Source: CAVPDG01 sp963702535 | Lineage (GTDB): Bacteria; Chloroflexota; Anaerolineae; Anaerolineales; UBA4823 | Direction: 5' to 3' | DNA: 64,000 nt | Assembly: GCA_963702535.1 (NCBI GenBank) | Contig: CAVPDG010000024.1 | Span: 124,001-188,000, forward strand | Shown here: positions 32,174-41,703 of the stretch, in pieces | Numbering within the stretch: the first letter of the stretch is position 1 | Layout: every line of letters starts with the position of its first letter | The notes under the pieces: generated by a model | Told to the model about the DNA's origin: nothing | Databases searched by the model: none | Seen by the model: only the letters and a program-made list of their open reading frames with translations | Position numbers and translations under genes: made by a program

Positions 32174-33525
32174 ATGAGCAAGATTTACGTCATCGGGCAC
32201 GTCAACCCGGATACCGATTCCATCGCCGCAGCCATGGGCTATGCCTGGGTTCTCAGCCAGCGCGAGGCCGAGGACGTGTCTGCCCGCCCGCGCCGGCGCC
32301 CTCAACCCGCAGACTGCCTGGGTGCTCAAGCGCCTGGAGCTGGAGCCGCCGGTGCTGCTCAAGGATGCCTCGCCGCGCTTCGAAACCATCGTGCGCCGCC
32401 TGGATACCGCCGCTCCCGACCAGCCCCTGCGCGACGCCTGGACCATCGCCAGCCGTACCTGGGGCGTTGCCCCGGTTGTTGACTGAGGATGGCAAGCCTT
32501 ACGGTCTGGTCAACCGGCTCCAGCATTTTTGCCCTCCTCAGCCAGGAGGTGGGTCCGCACCCGCACCGCCAGCAGAAGACGCATCGCCGAGATCCTGGAC
32601 CTGCCCAGCCGGGAAGCCTGCAACACGCGACATCCCGCAGTTCCAGACCGGCAGCCGCATCCGCGACGCCCTCAACCGCGTCCTGCGCGAGGAAGGCGAC
32701 GATTTCTGGGTGGTGGACGAGGCCGGCTTGTACGTGGGGGTGTGCCGCCAGCGCGACGTGCTCAACCCGCCGCGCCTGCGGCTGATCCTGGTCGATCACA
32801 ACGAGCCGCGCCAGGCGCTCGGCGCCCTGGATGAGGCCGAGCTGGTAGAGATCCTCGACCATCACCGCCTGGGCTAACTCTCCACGCACATCCCCATCCG
32901 CTTCACCGTGGATGTGGTCGGCAGCACCAGCACCCTCGTCTCCGAGCGCATCGAAGATGCCGGCTTGAGCGCCCCCGCCCCGCTGGCGGGCTTGCTCCTG
33001 GCGGGCTTGCTCTCGGATACCTTGATCCTGACCTCACCCACGACCACGCCGCGTGACCATCAAGCCGCCGAGCGCCTGGGGCGCTGGGCTTTTGTGCGCA
33101 GCGGTCTGCTGGCGGGCGAGACGGTCCAGATCCTTCGGCGAGAAGGTGCTGCAGGCAGGCTCCGGGCTCGCCAGCCGCGCTGCCGGCTGAGATCGTCAGC
33201 ACCGATCTGAAAATGTACGACGCCGGCGGATTGCGCTTCGCCATCGCCCAGGCGGAGGTGACCGACCTGGCGCAGATTGGATGAATATAAAGAGACGCTG
33301 GCGCAGGCGTTGCTTGCCCTGCGCGACCAGCGCGGGCTGGATTTCGTCATGCTGATGGTCACCGACGTGGTGGGCGGCTCCAGCCGCCTGCTGCTCTCCA
33401 ATGAGCTGGCAGCCTTCAGCGACCTGCCCTACGAGCGCCAGCCGGATGGCACGCTGCTGGCGCAGGGTGTCGTCTCGCGCAAGAAGCAGCTCCTGCCGGT
33501 CGTCCTGGGCTTATTGGAGCGTTAG
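32174..33525 (+). CDS. ppaC: CBS-domain family II inorganic pyrophosphatase (about six frameshifts)
   Basis: A DHH-family, Mn-dependent pyrophosphatase interrupted by regulatory CBS domains, about 448 residues when joined. The N-terminal metal site is VIGHVNPDTDS; LVDHNEP and ILDHHRLG (the DHH motif) follow. Between them lie two CBS repeats (WTIASRTWGVAPVLTEDGKPYG and FWVVDEAGLYVGVCRQRDV, cited in part). The C-terminal DHHA2 domain ends in SRKKQLLPVVLGL with the substrate-binding Arg-Lys-Lys. CBS-PPases are inhibited by AMP/ADP and activated by ATP or diadenosine polyphosphates. The gene sits between molybdenum hydroxylase genes. Frame breaks lie near 32262, 32480, 32545, 32625, 33130 and 33285. 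Confidence 0.83.
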
Positions 33526-33529
33526 TGAG

Positions 33530-34344
33530 ATGCCTGCTGCAAAAAGCATCTACCAGGCAGTAGCAGAAGCCGAGCGCGAGAACCGGCTGGCTGCCCTGTG
33601 CACCGTGGTGCGCAGCCAGGGCTCCACCCCCCGCCGCGCCAGCAGCAAGATGCTGGTTTACCCGGATGGCAGCCTGCTGGGCAGCGTGGGCGGCGGCGAG
33701 ATGGAAAGCCGCGTCATCGCCGAAGCCCGCCAGGCGATGCAAGATGGCAAACCGCGCTTTATGGAATACAACATGAGCGACCCCAGCCGGGGCGATCCCG
33801 GCGTATGCGGGGGTCAGATGGAGATCTTTGTGGAGCCGCTTATCCCCAAACCCACCCTGGTGCTGGTCGGCGCCGGTCATGTCGGCAGGGCGGTCGTGCA
33901 CCTTGCCACTGGTTGGGCTTCCGCGTGGTCGTCAGCGATGATCGCCCGCAGTACTGCACGCCGGAAGCCGTCCCGGGCGCTGATGAATACCATCCTGTAC
34001 CCCTGGCTGAGCTGGCGGGTCGCCTGGAGATCAATCCCTGGACGTATTTCGTGCTCACCACGCGCGGCGTGGATATCGATGTCCCCGGCCTGCCCGCGCT
34101 GCTGGCGTCGCCGGCGGCGTACATCGGCGTCATCGGCTCGCGCCGGCGCTGGGCTACCACCCGCCAGCAGCTACTGGATAAGGGCATAACGGAAGAAGCC
34201 CTGGGACGCATCCGCTCCCCCATGGGTCTCGAGATTCACGCTGAGACCCCCGAGGAGATTGCTGTCAGCATCCTGGCTGAGATCATCCAGGTGCTGCGCG
34301 GCGAGGCGGCGCATGAATTGAGTTTACAGTCTGGCAAGTTTTGA
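33530..34344 (+). CDS. XdhC/CoxI family maturation factor (one frameshift)
   Basis: XdhC-type proteins carry the molybdenum cofactor and promote its sulfuration before insertion into the hydroxylase. The N-terminal XdhC domain has CTVVRSQGSTPRRASSKMLV and GSVGGGEMESRVI. The C-terminal Rossmann domain has LVLVGAGHVGRAVVHLA, then VIGSRRRWATTRQQL after a break near 33908 (one C lost, restoring HLAHWLGFRVVVSDD). Joined length is about 271 residues. It lies four bases after the pyrophosphatase gene and about 60 bases before the FAD/Fe-S fusion, consistent with a dedicated role in the local hydroxylases. Confidence 0.87.
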
Positions 34345-34405
34345 GCGAACCGCTCATACCAGCAAAAATAAAGTGATATCCTTCAGATGAAACAGGGAGA
34401 ACCCT

Positions 34406-35833
34406 ATGTGGAGTGAGTATTTCAACGTGGCAAGCATAGAGGAGGCTTTACGCCTGCTGGCGGAACGCGGCTCGCACGCCCGCATCGTGGCGGGCGCCAC
34501 CGACCTGCTGTTGGAGATCGAGCGCGGCGTGCGCGGCGGGATCGATACCCTGATCGACATCAGCCGCCTGCCGGGTCTGGACCATATCGAGCTGGATGAG
34601 GATGAGACCATCCACCTCGGTCCGCTGGTGACGCACAATGCCTGCGTGGCTTCCAAGCTCATCTTCGAGCGCGCCTATCCCCTGGCGCGGGCCGCGCTGG
34701 AAGTGGGCGCCCCCCAGATCCGCAACCGGGGCACGGTAGCCGGCAACCTGATTACCGCCTCGCCTGCCAACGATACCATCTCTCCCCTGATGGCGCTTGG
34801 CGCCAGCGTCACCCTGCGCTCGCTGCGCGGCGAGCGGCTGGTCCCTCTGAAAGATTTCTACACCGGCGTGCGCAAAACCGTCATGCAGCCCGATGAGATG
34901 CTGGTGGATATCCGTTTCCCCGCCCTGCAGTCCGACCAGAGAGGCACGTTTATCAAGCTGGGCTTGCGCCGGGCGCAGGCGATCTCGCTGGTGAACGCGG
35001 CTGTCCTGCTGGCGCTGGACGGCAAGCGCATCCGCCAGGCTACCATCACCCTGGGCGCGGTGGCGCCCACCATCATCCATGCCGCGCAGGCAGAAGCCTA
35101 CCTTGTCGGGCAAACCCTGGACGAGACCACCATCGCGAAGGCGGCTGAGCTTGCCATGCAGGCTGCCCGCCCCATCGACGACGTGCGCTCCTCGGCGGAC
35201 TACCGCCAGGAGATGGTGCGTATCTGCACCTTGCGCGCCCTGCGTTTGCTCGCCAGGGGCGCCGAGCGGGAAGAGTTCCCCGCCCGTCCCGTGATGCTGT
35301 GGGGCAAGAGTGTCAATGGCGGAACCGCGCCGCTGCCGCAAGTCTCTCGCCACGCGGCGGGTGAAGATGTGCTGACCACCATCAACGGGCGTGAATATCG
35401 CTTTCGCGGCGTGCAGGATAAAACCCTGCTGCGCCTGATCCGTGAGGACGCCGGCTTGACCGGCACCAAGGAAGGCTGCGCCGAGGGCGAGTGCGGCGCC
35501 TGCGAGGTCTATCTGGATGGCGTGGCGGTGATGAGCTGCCTGGTTCCGGCTGCGCGCGCCCACGGCGCCACGGTGGTCACCATCGAAGGGCTGGCGCCCG
35601 AAGGCAGCCTGCATCCTGTGCAGCAAGCCTTTATCCAGGCGGGCGCAGTGCAGTGCGGCTACTGCACCCCGGGTTTTATCATGTCGGCTGCCAAGCTGCT
35701 CGAAGAGCAGCCGCACCCGACGCAGGCAGAGATCAAGCAATCGATCTCCGGCAACCTTTGCCGTTGCACCGGCTATTACACGATCGTCGAAGCGATTGAA
35801 CGAGCTGCCCAGGTGTCTTCAAGCTTCGGTTAG
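34406..35833 (+). CDS. Molybdenum hydroxylase FAD domain fused to 2Fe-2S domain
   Basis: An intact 475-residue fusion. Residues 1-285 form the FAD subunit: RIVAGATDLLLEIERG is the first FAD loop and APQIRNRGTVAGNLITASPAND the second. Residues 320-475 form the 2Fe-2S subunit: CAEGECGACEVYLDG, and CGYCTPGF with CRCTGYYTIVE. The order FAD then Fe-S is opposite to XdhA of xanthine dehydrogenase. The protein would pair with a stand-alone Mo subunit, and the gene at 41704 is the obvious candidate, though it is 6 kb away. It is preceded by XdhC and followed by a small membrane protein. Confidence 0.9.
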   Translation: MWSEYFNVASIEEALRLLAERGSHARIVAGATDLLLEIERGVRGGIDTLIDISRLPGLDHIELDEDETIHLGPLVTHNACVASKLIFERAYPLARAALEVGAPQIRNRGTVAGNLITASPANDTISPLMALGASVTLRSLRGERLVPLKDFYTGVRKTVMQPDEMLVDIRFPALQSDQRGTFIKLGLRRAQAISLVNAAVLLALDGKRIRQATITLGAVAPTIIHAAQAEAYLVGQTLDETTIAKAAELAMQAARPIDDVRSSADYRQEMVRICTLRALRLLARGAEREEFPARPVMLWGKSVNGGTAPLPQVSRHAAGEDVLTTINGREYRFRGVQDKTLLRLIREDAGLTGTKEGCAEGECGACEVYLDGVAVMSCLVPAARAHGATVVTIEGLAPEGSLHPVQQAFIQAGAVQCGYCTPGFIMSAAKLLEEQPHPTQAEIKQSISGNLCRCTGYYTIVEAIERAAQVSSSFG

Positions 35834-35846
35834 GAGGAGGGCATGC

Positions 35847-36233
35847 ATGAGCAAGTATGACAAGTTCAATCCCAGATCCAGCGCCGCCGAGCGCCCCTGG
35901 AGCATCCATCCCATCTGGCAGGGCATTGGCTGCCTGTTGATGGTCATGATCCCCATTATGGCTTACGCCGGGGCGGTCCTGCTGGTGCAGGCGAACGTCA
36001 GCCAGGGCTGGGTGCCGCTGGGGACTGAGCTTGCCCAGACGGTCACCATCCCCAACATCGGCAGCTTTGAATACTTGTTTGCCAACTTGCTGGTGGCTGG
36101 CATCCTTGCCATGCTGGGTTTCGGCTTGATCGTTGCCATTTACGCCCTGGTCTACCGTGCGGTGGGACCATCGCAGCTCGGTCCCCTGGATGCCGAGCCG
36201 ATCCGCCACAAGCCCCCAAAGCGAAAAAAATAA
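35847..36233 (+). CDS. Small two-helix membrane protein
   Basis: A 128-residue protein with two long hydrophobic segments, near residues 28-50 (GCLLMVMIPIMAYAGAVLLV) and 78-106 (LFANLLVAGILAMLGFGLIV). It has a charged N-terminus and a basic C-terminal tail ending PPKRKK, so the tail is probably cytoplasmic. No family is recognised. A strong GGAGGAGGG ribosome site lies just upstream of the ATG at 35847. It follows the FAD/Fe-S fusion gene and could anchor that enzyme, but this is only positional. Confidence 0.72.
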   Translation: MSKYDKFNPRSSAAERPWSIHPIWQGIGCLLMVMIPIMAYAGAVLLVQANVSQGWVPLGTELAQTVTIPNIGSFEYLFANLLVAGILAMLGFGLIVAIYALVYRAVGPSQLGPLDAEPIRHKPPKRKK

Positions 36234-36317
36234 GGTTCAGTGGAATCATCGTGAAAGCACCCGGATTTTGGGGAGTGCATCCCCAAAATCCGGAATTCAT
36301 CAAGGTAAATCCCAATG
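36234..36317. repeat. Dispersed intergenic palindromic element, second copy
   Basis: The core at 36261-36293 is a 14-bp stem with a five-base loop bounded by CCGG. Its left flank GGTTCAGTGGAATC and right flank AAGGTAAATCCCAATG match the copy at 21130-21234 almost base for base, while the centre of the stem differs. It lies between the plus-strand membrane-protein gene and the convergent rRNA methyltransferase gene. Confidence 0.8.
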
Positions 36318-36382
36318 GGCCAAAAATAAGCGCAGCGGGTGGCGAGTTCCGGCTTGCCATCCGCTTTTTTCGGCTACTTTCA

Positions 36383-37774
36383 TTAACTCTGCCAGCGCAG
36401 CCCGTGTGGGTAGTAATTCTTCACGCTGCCCTGGCTGCACTTGCCCCAACCCAACGCAAAGCCCTGCAACGTGATCAGCGCCCACCCCGTTTCTCCCCCG
36501 GGCGCCGGAAGCGACCTGCCTCTCAAGTAGTCCAACGCGCCGGCTTCATCGAGCCGGATCACCTGCAACGCCTGCTCCGCCTTCAAGCTCATCGCCAGCG
36601 CCTGGGAGGGCTCGAAGCGGTTCTTCTTCAGCGTTCCCAGCCATAGCCCCGGGTGGATGGTATGCAGCCCCTTCAGGTCTAAGCCCGCCTCGGGGAGCCG
36701 GTACAGGTACGCCCCATGCTGGGCGACCTGCCCCGCACCACTCCAGCCGCTCAGGCTGGAACGGGTAAACTCCTCCAGCAGCGCCTGGCTTGCGGCGCCA
36801 GCGCGGGCGCGTTCGCTCGCCGTGGTCGAGAGGGTGGTTCGGCGCCTGTCTGCTGCAGCAGCGCCAGGAAATGCCCCTCGCCGCGCAGGCGCTGCGGCCA
36901 AAGCCTCACGGCTTGTTGCAGGTGGCTGCCGGCAGAGAAGCGCTCGTCCCCGTAGCTCCAGTCGCTGTAGCCTGCGGCAAAGCCGCTCTGCTGGCTGATC
37001 TGCCTCAGCTCGAACTCCGGGTGGGTCTTCAGAAAGCGGGCGATCACGCCCTCGTTCTCTTCAGGTGAGAAGGTGCAGGTGGTATAGAGCAGCAAGCCCT
37101 CCGGGGCGCACCAGCCCTCCCGCCTGCTCGAGCAGCGCTGCCTGCCGCCGGGCGCAGCTCTCCACCAGCGCCGGCGACCATGCCTGGCGGGCAGCCTCGC
37201 TCTTGCGGAACATGCCCTCCCCGGAGCAGGGCGCGTCCAGCAGCACTTTATCGAAGATCGCCCCCAGGCGCTCCGCCAGCCGTTCCGGTCTCTCGTTGGT
37301 GATCGCCGCATTCCTGGCTCCCCAGCGCTCCAGGTTTTCCGCCAGCTCCCAGACGCGCCTGGGGTGGATCTCGTTCGCCAGCAGGCTGCCCTGCCCCTGC
37401 AGCAGCGCCGCCAGGTGCGTGGATTTCCCGCCCGGGGCGGCTGCCAGGTCCAGCACGCGCTCGCCGGGGGAGGGGTTCAGCGCTTCCGCCGCCAGCATGG
37501 CGGAGGGGTCCTGCAGGTAATACAGCCCTGCGGCGTGGTAGGGGTGTTTTCCCGGGTGCAGTCCTGGCGGGACGTGATAAGCCGCCGGGCACCAGGGGAC
37601 GGGATGGAGGTCCCAGCCGCTGAGGCGCAGAATTCCTCCGGGGAAATCTTCAGCGTGTTGACGCGCAGCCCGCTTTCCGGCGCCTGCCCGTAACAGGCGC
37701 TGAAACTGGCATACTCTGCCCCCAGCAGGTTCTGCATGCGCTCCAGGAAGCTCCTGTGGAACAGGGGTGTTCAT
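36383..37774 (-). CDS. RsmF-type rRNA m5C methyltransferase (three to four frameshifts)
   Basis: An RsmB/RsmF family SAM-dependent methyltransferase, about 463 residues when joined. The AdoMet site is RVLDLAAAPGGKSTHLAALL, the motif IV Cys is in LLDAPCSGEGMFRK, and the motif VI Cys is in YTTCTFSPEENE; two cysteines are the mark of m5C RNA enzymes. The N-terminus includes MQNLLGAEYASFSACYGQ, and the C-terminal 130 residues form a PUA-like domain. Breaks lie near 37740, 37610, 37100 and 36850. The ATG at 37774 overlaps the stop of the upstream membrane-protein gene as ATGA. The target is probably 16S rRNA, but the site is not decided. Confidence 0.85.
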
Positions 37775-39557
37775 CTCCTGAGCCTGTAAAGCGAGATGTG
37801 CTTGTACTGGTAAGCCGGGCTGCCCGGCGCTGCGGGAATCAGCGCTTCGAATCCCCTGCGCTTCAGCACGCTTTCCAGCGTCTGGTCGTAGCGCCGGCTG
37901 ACCACCACCCACAGCGTCTCAGGCGCACCCTTCTCCGTGTCGAAGGCATCCTGCGGCAGACCGTACTCCAGGAAATAATATTCCAGCGGCGTGCTGACCG
38001 GCGATTGCACAGCCACGCGGTCTCCGGGTTGGATGTGCGCTTGCAGGTAGAGTGCAATCCCCTCTTCAGCGCCGGGCGCTCCGCGCATCGAAGCCGTGCC
38101 TGGGATCGCCGCCGCCAGCGCCGCGGCGGGGAGCAGTACAGCGATGATGAATACTGCCCACCTTCCCGCTGGGTGCAGCCGCCCCGGCAGGATCAACCCG
38201 GCAAGCCCGATGAGCCCGGCGCTTGCCCAGGTGATGAAGAGCGGCAGCAGGAACATCCAAACCCGTGCCAGCGGCGCTACCTGCTGCACGATCAGGGCAA
38301 AACCGATCCACAGCAGCGCCGCGGCTTGCAGCGGCACTTTTGTCCGCGAGATGCGCCGGTGCAGCGCCAGCGACGCCGCCAACCCCAGCAGGGAAAGCAG
38401 CCCAAGCCCCCAGGGCGCGCCGGAAGTCCACTGCTCGGCGGTGCTGGCGACCCGGGACTCTACCTGTTCTGCCAGGGTCGCGGGGTCGTCCGGTCGCACG
38501 TAGCTGTTATTGACCACTGCCCCGATGCCAGACTTGATGAAGACCGGCATGTACAGCAGGGCTGCCAGCCCCACCAGGAGCAGGCATGCGCCGAGCAGGT
38601 ATGCCCAGAAGGCTCGCTGGTAATCCCTGCGATGTATCGCTGAATAGCCCCGAAAGCGCCAGCCAAACCACCAACATGCCGGCGGGATACAGCATGATCG
38701 GGATCGTGTAGAAGCCCAGGGCGCAGGTCAGCGCCAGCAGCGTCCAGGCGATGCGGTTGCGGTGGTCCTTCACGTAGGCTGCCAACGCCGCGGCGCAAAG
38801 CGTCAAGGCGCAGACCAGCGTGTAGCCGCGCGCATTGGCGGAGTAATCGATCAGCAGCGGCGCTGCCGCTACCAGCCCGGCGCTGAGCAAGCCGACCTTG
38901 CGGTTGTAGAAGCGCCCCGCGGTTACGTAGGTCAGTGGGACGATGGCGACGCCCGCCACAAAGGCTGGCAGGCGGATGATCCACGGCTGGTTGCCCAGCA
39001 GGTGGTATGCCAGGTACACCAGCAGCGTGTGGAAGATGTGGTTGTTGGGCAGCGCGTAATCGCTGATCGCCGCCAGCAAGGGTCGTGATGCAAAGGCGAT
39101 GAAGGTATAGGCTTCATCGTGCAGCATCGGTTGGGCGAGGTATAAGCCACGCGTGGCTGCCGCCAGCAGCGTGATCAGCGCCAGTATTCCCAGCTCCGTC
39201 TTGTGCCCCAGCTCTGCCCGCAGCAGAATCGCCTCAGCTCGCGCAGGTCACGGCTGGCTCGTTGGCGCAGGGAGTCGGGGCGCAGCCCATCCAGGCGCTG
39301 CTCGAGCCTCTCCCGGTAATAAAAGCCAGCCCTGCGACCGCCAGGCAAGCCAGCGCCGCGATCAGCAGCCCCGGCTTGAGCTGGGCGAGCATCGCCGGCG
39401 TGAAGCTCTCCAGTGCGCCGTCCTGCGCCAGGCGGTCGGCGAGCGGCTTCAGTCGCTCGAAGGGCAGCAGGAAAGCCGCCAGCAGGAGCAGCCCTGCCAG
39501 CAGCAGCACGCCTGCGACAATCTCTATAGCAGGGTGGCGCCGGGATGCGCGCGGCAT
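37771..39557 (-). CDS. Multi-span membrane protein, GT39/ArnT-like glycosyltransferase (several frameshifts)
   Basis: Reconstructed as one protein of about 595 residues with roughly 12 hydrophobic segments. After two N-terminal helices and a charged linker comes QPMLHDEAYTFIAFASRP, which resembles the first-loop Asp-Glu motif of GT-C enzymes (GT39/GT83), followed by LPNNHIFHTLLVYLAYHLLG. These enzymes transfer sugars from lipid carriers on the outer face of the membrane. The C-terminal 130 residues are soluble and end in YKHISLYRLRR. Breaks lie near 39320, 39235 and 38640. The N-terminal part could be a separate small gene. It lies between an aminotransferase and the rRNA methyltransferase, both co-directional. 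Confidence 0.68.
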
Positions 39558-40935
39558 CAATCCCTTCTCCCCGCGCAGCCAATCTTACGGTCTGCACGGC
39601 TGCATCCGTGATTTCAAGGGCTTTATCCAGCACGGCGAAGCCTTCCGCCAGTTGCTCCTCGCTGATGATCAGCGGCGGGATGATCAGCGCCGTGTGCCAG
39701 TGGGTATACAGGTAGACGCCGTGGTCGAGCATGTACTTGCGCAGGGCGATCATCTCCGGGCTGCTGCCGTCGTAGGGCGCCATGGGCTCGCGGCTCTGCC
39801 GGTCCCGCACCAGCTCGATGGCGCCAAACAAGCCGATCGAGCGAACCTCCCCCACGGAAGGGTGCCCTTCTCCCAGGTCGGTCAGGTAGCGGTGCAGCAC
39901 TGCCCCCATCGCCGCCGCCCGCTCGACGAGCAGGTCTTCCTGCATCACCTGGATGTTGGCGATCGCCGCCGCCAGAGAGATGGGATGGGCGTTGTAGGTC
40001 AGCCCGCTCTGGTAGGCGCGCTCGTTGAAGAACTCGGCGATGTGCGGGCGCATGCCCACCGCCCCCAACGGGGCGTAGCCGGAGGTCAAGCCTTTTGCCA
40101 TCGTCATCAGGTCCGGCACGGTACACCAGTGGTCCACAGCGAACCACTTGCCCGTGCGCCCGAAGCCGCTCATCACCTCGTCGGCGATGAGCAGGATGCC
40201 GTATTGATCGCACAGCGCCCGCACCCCTTGCAGGTAGCCATCCGGCGGGATGATCACCCCGTTGGTCCCGGTCACCGTTTCCAGCAGGATGGCGGCGATC
40301 GTCTGCGGACCTTCGTACTGGATGATCTCCTCCAGGTGGTTCAGGTAATCCTGGGCGAACTCTGCCTCGGAGATATCGGGATTGTTGCGGTGGAAGGTCG
40401 AGCGGTAGCGGTAGGGGTCGAGGAAGTGCACCACGCCCGGCATCAGGTTGGGCTCCCACGCCAGGCGGCGCGGGTCGCCGGTCAGCGCCATCGCCCCTGC
40501 CGAAGCGCCGTGGTAAGAGCGGTAGCGGCTGAGGATCTTGTGCCTGCCGGTGTACGCCCGCGCCAGCTTGACCGCGTTCTCGTTGGCGTCTGCGCCGCCC
40601 AGCGTGAACAGGAAGTGATCCATGTCGCCGGGCGTCACCTCACTGAGCAGCTCGCCCAGCACGGCGCGCGGCCGGGTCGCCATCGGCGGTCCAGCGAAGG
40701 GCAGCTCGCGCGCCTGCGCCACGATGGCTTCGATCACACGCTCGTCGCCGTGACCGATATTGACACACATCACCATGGAGTTGAAATCCAGGTAACGCTT
40801 GTCGTTGGTATCCCAGAAGTAGGCGCCCTTGGCGCGCTTGACCGGGATGGGAGATACCTGCGCCTGCGCCGACCACGTCCAGAAGGAGTGTTTCAAGCTC
40901 AGCGGCAGGATATCTTCATCGGAGATTTGATCCAT
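39556..40935 (-). CDS. Class III PLP-dependent aminotransferase
   Basis: A fold-type I class III aminotransferase. ADEVMSGFGRTG holds the PLP-contacting Asp, and MAKGLTSGYAPLGAV has the Schiff-base Lys. GGADANENAVKLAR and YRSYHGASAGAMALTGDPRR are family marks close to taurine:pyruvate and beta-alanine/omega-amino acid transaminases, so a small omega-amine substrate is likely. The conserved part runs to ALEITDAAV near 39600. The expected stop is met only after a one-base shift there (giving a TGA that overlaps the next ATG), otherwise the frame runs on into the membrane gene. Length to that point is about 459 residues. Confidence 0.85.
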
Positions 40936-41185
40936 GCTTGCCTCGGTTTGTGAAAAATGCGAAAACGGTCTCGCCTGAAAATCCTATCATAAAAGCCCCC
41001 GTCTATTGGTTTAAATGCATGGATTGCACTGCAACGACTTCTATGGTTTCACTAAAATCCATACCGATAAAATACCTTGTATGGCGGATTATTGCAATGA
41101 ATTGCAAGCAGCTTTTCCGACCTGCCCGATTGCCTTATAATAGGGGCAACGCAACATCATCTCTGAACGGAGGCAATGACCCTTT
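40936..41185. promoter_or_regulatory. Divergent intergenic region with a TATAAT box
   Basis: This 250-base AT-rich gap separates the minus-strand aminotransferase from the plus-strand small membrane gene. TATAAT at 41136-41141 would serve the plus-strand gene about 45 bases downstream; no convincing -35 is seen. I find no RNA gene, repeat or further open frame in it. Confidence 0.35.
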
Positions 41186-41633
41186 ATGTATCCCATCCTT
41201 TCTGGCAGCGCACAACATCATCCGCTGGTTTGCCCTGATCATCGGCATCGTGATCGTCGTCCTATCCTTCCTGGGCTGGTTCGGAAAAAGAATGGTCTGA
41301 GCGAGATCGCAAGTGGGGCATGTACTACACCATCGCTATGGACATCCAGCTCCTGCTTGGCTTGCTGCTATATATTATTTTCAGCCCTATCACGCGTCTG
41401 CATTTCAGGATTTCGGGGCAGCTATGAGTAATTCTGGGCTGCGTTTCTTCGCCATCGAGCATGCCCTGGTGATGCTGCTGGCTGTGGTGTTTGCACACCT
41501 GGGGAGCGCATTCTCCAAGAAGGCCCAGGATAGTACCGGCAAGTTCAAGCGCGCCGCACTGTGGTATGCCCTCTCGGTGCTGTTATTGATCGCCGGCATG
41601 CCCTGGTTCCGGCCTCTCCTCCCGGGCATTTAA
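41186..41633 (+). CDS. Four-helix membrane protein (three frameshifts)
   Basis: Reconstructed as about 148 residues: MYPILLAAHNIIRWFALIIG, then WSERDRKWGMYYTIAMDIQ and a second helix, then AFQDFGAAMSNSGLRFFAIE, two more helices and the end FRPLLPGI. Breaks lie near 41200 (one extra T), 41290 (A5 for A4) and 41395. Helix 1 includes HNIIRW and helix 3 includes IEHALVMLLA, and both hold a His, so a b-type heme role is conceivable but not shown. No family is recognised. It lies 70 bases before the molybdenum hydroxylase large subunit. Confidence 0.68.
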
Positions 41634-41703
41634 TTTCTTATCGAGGAGACGACGAATAAGAACGTTGGACACGGATCAACACGGATGACACGGAGGTTTC
41701 TAT

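Noticed and set aside
39262..40953. A 563-codon plus-strand open frame
   Set aside because: Antisense to the aminotransferase and the start of the membrane gene; His/Gln/Val-rich and without motifs.
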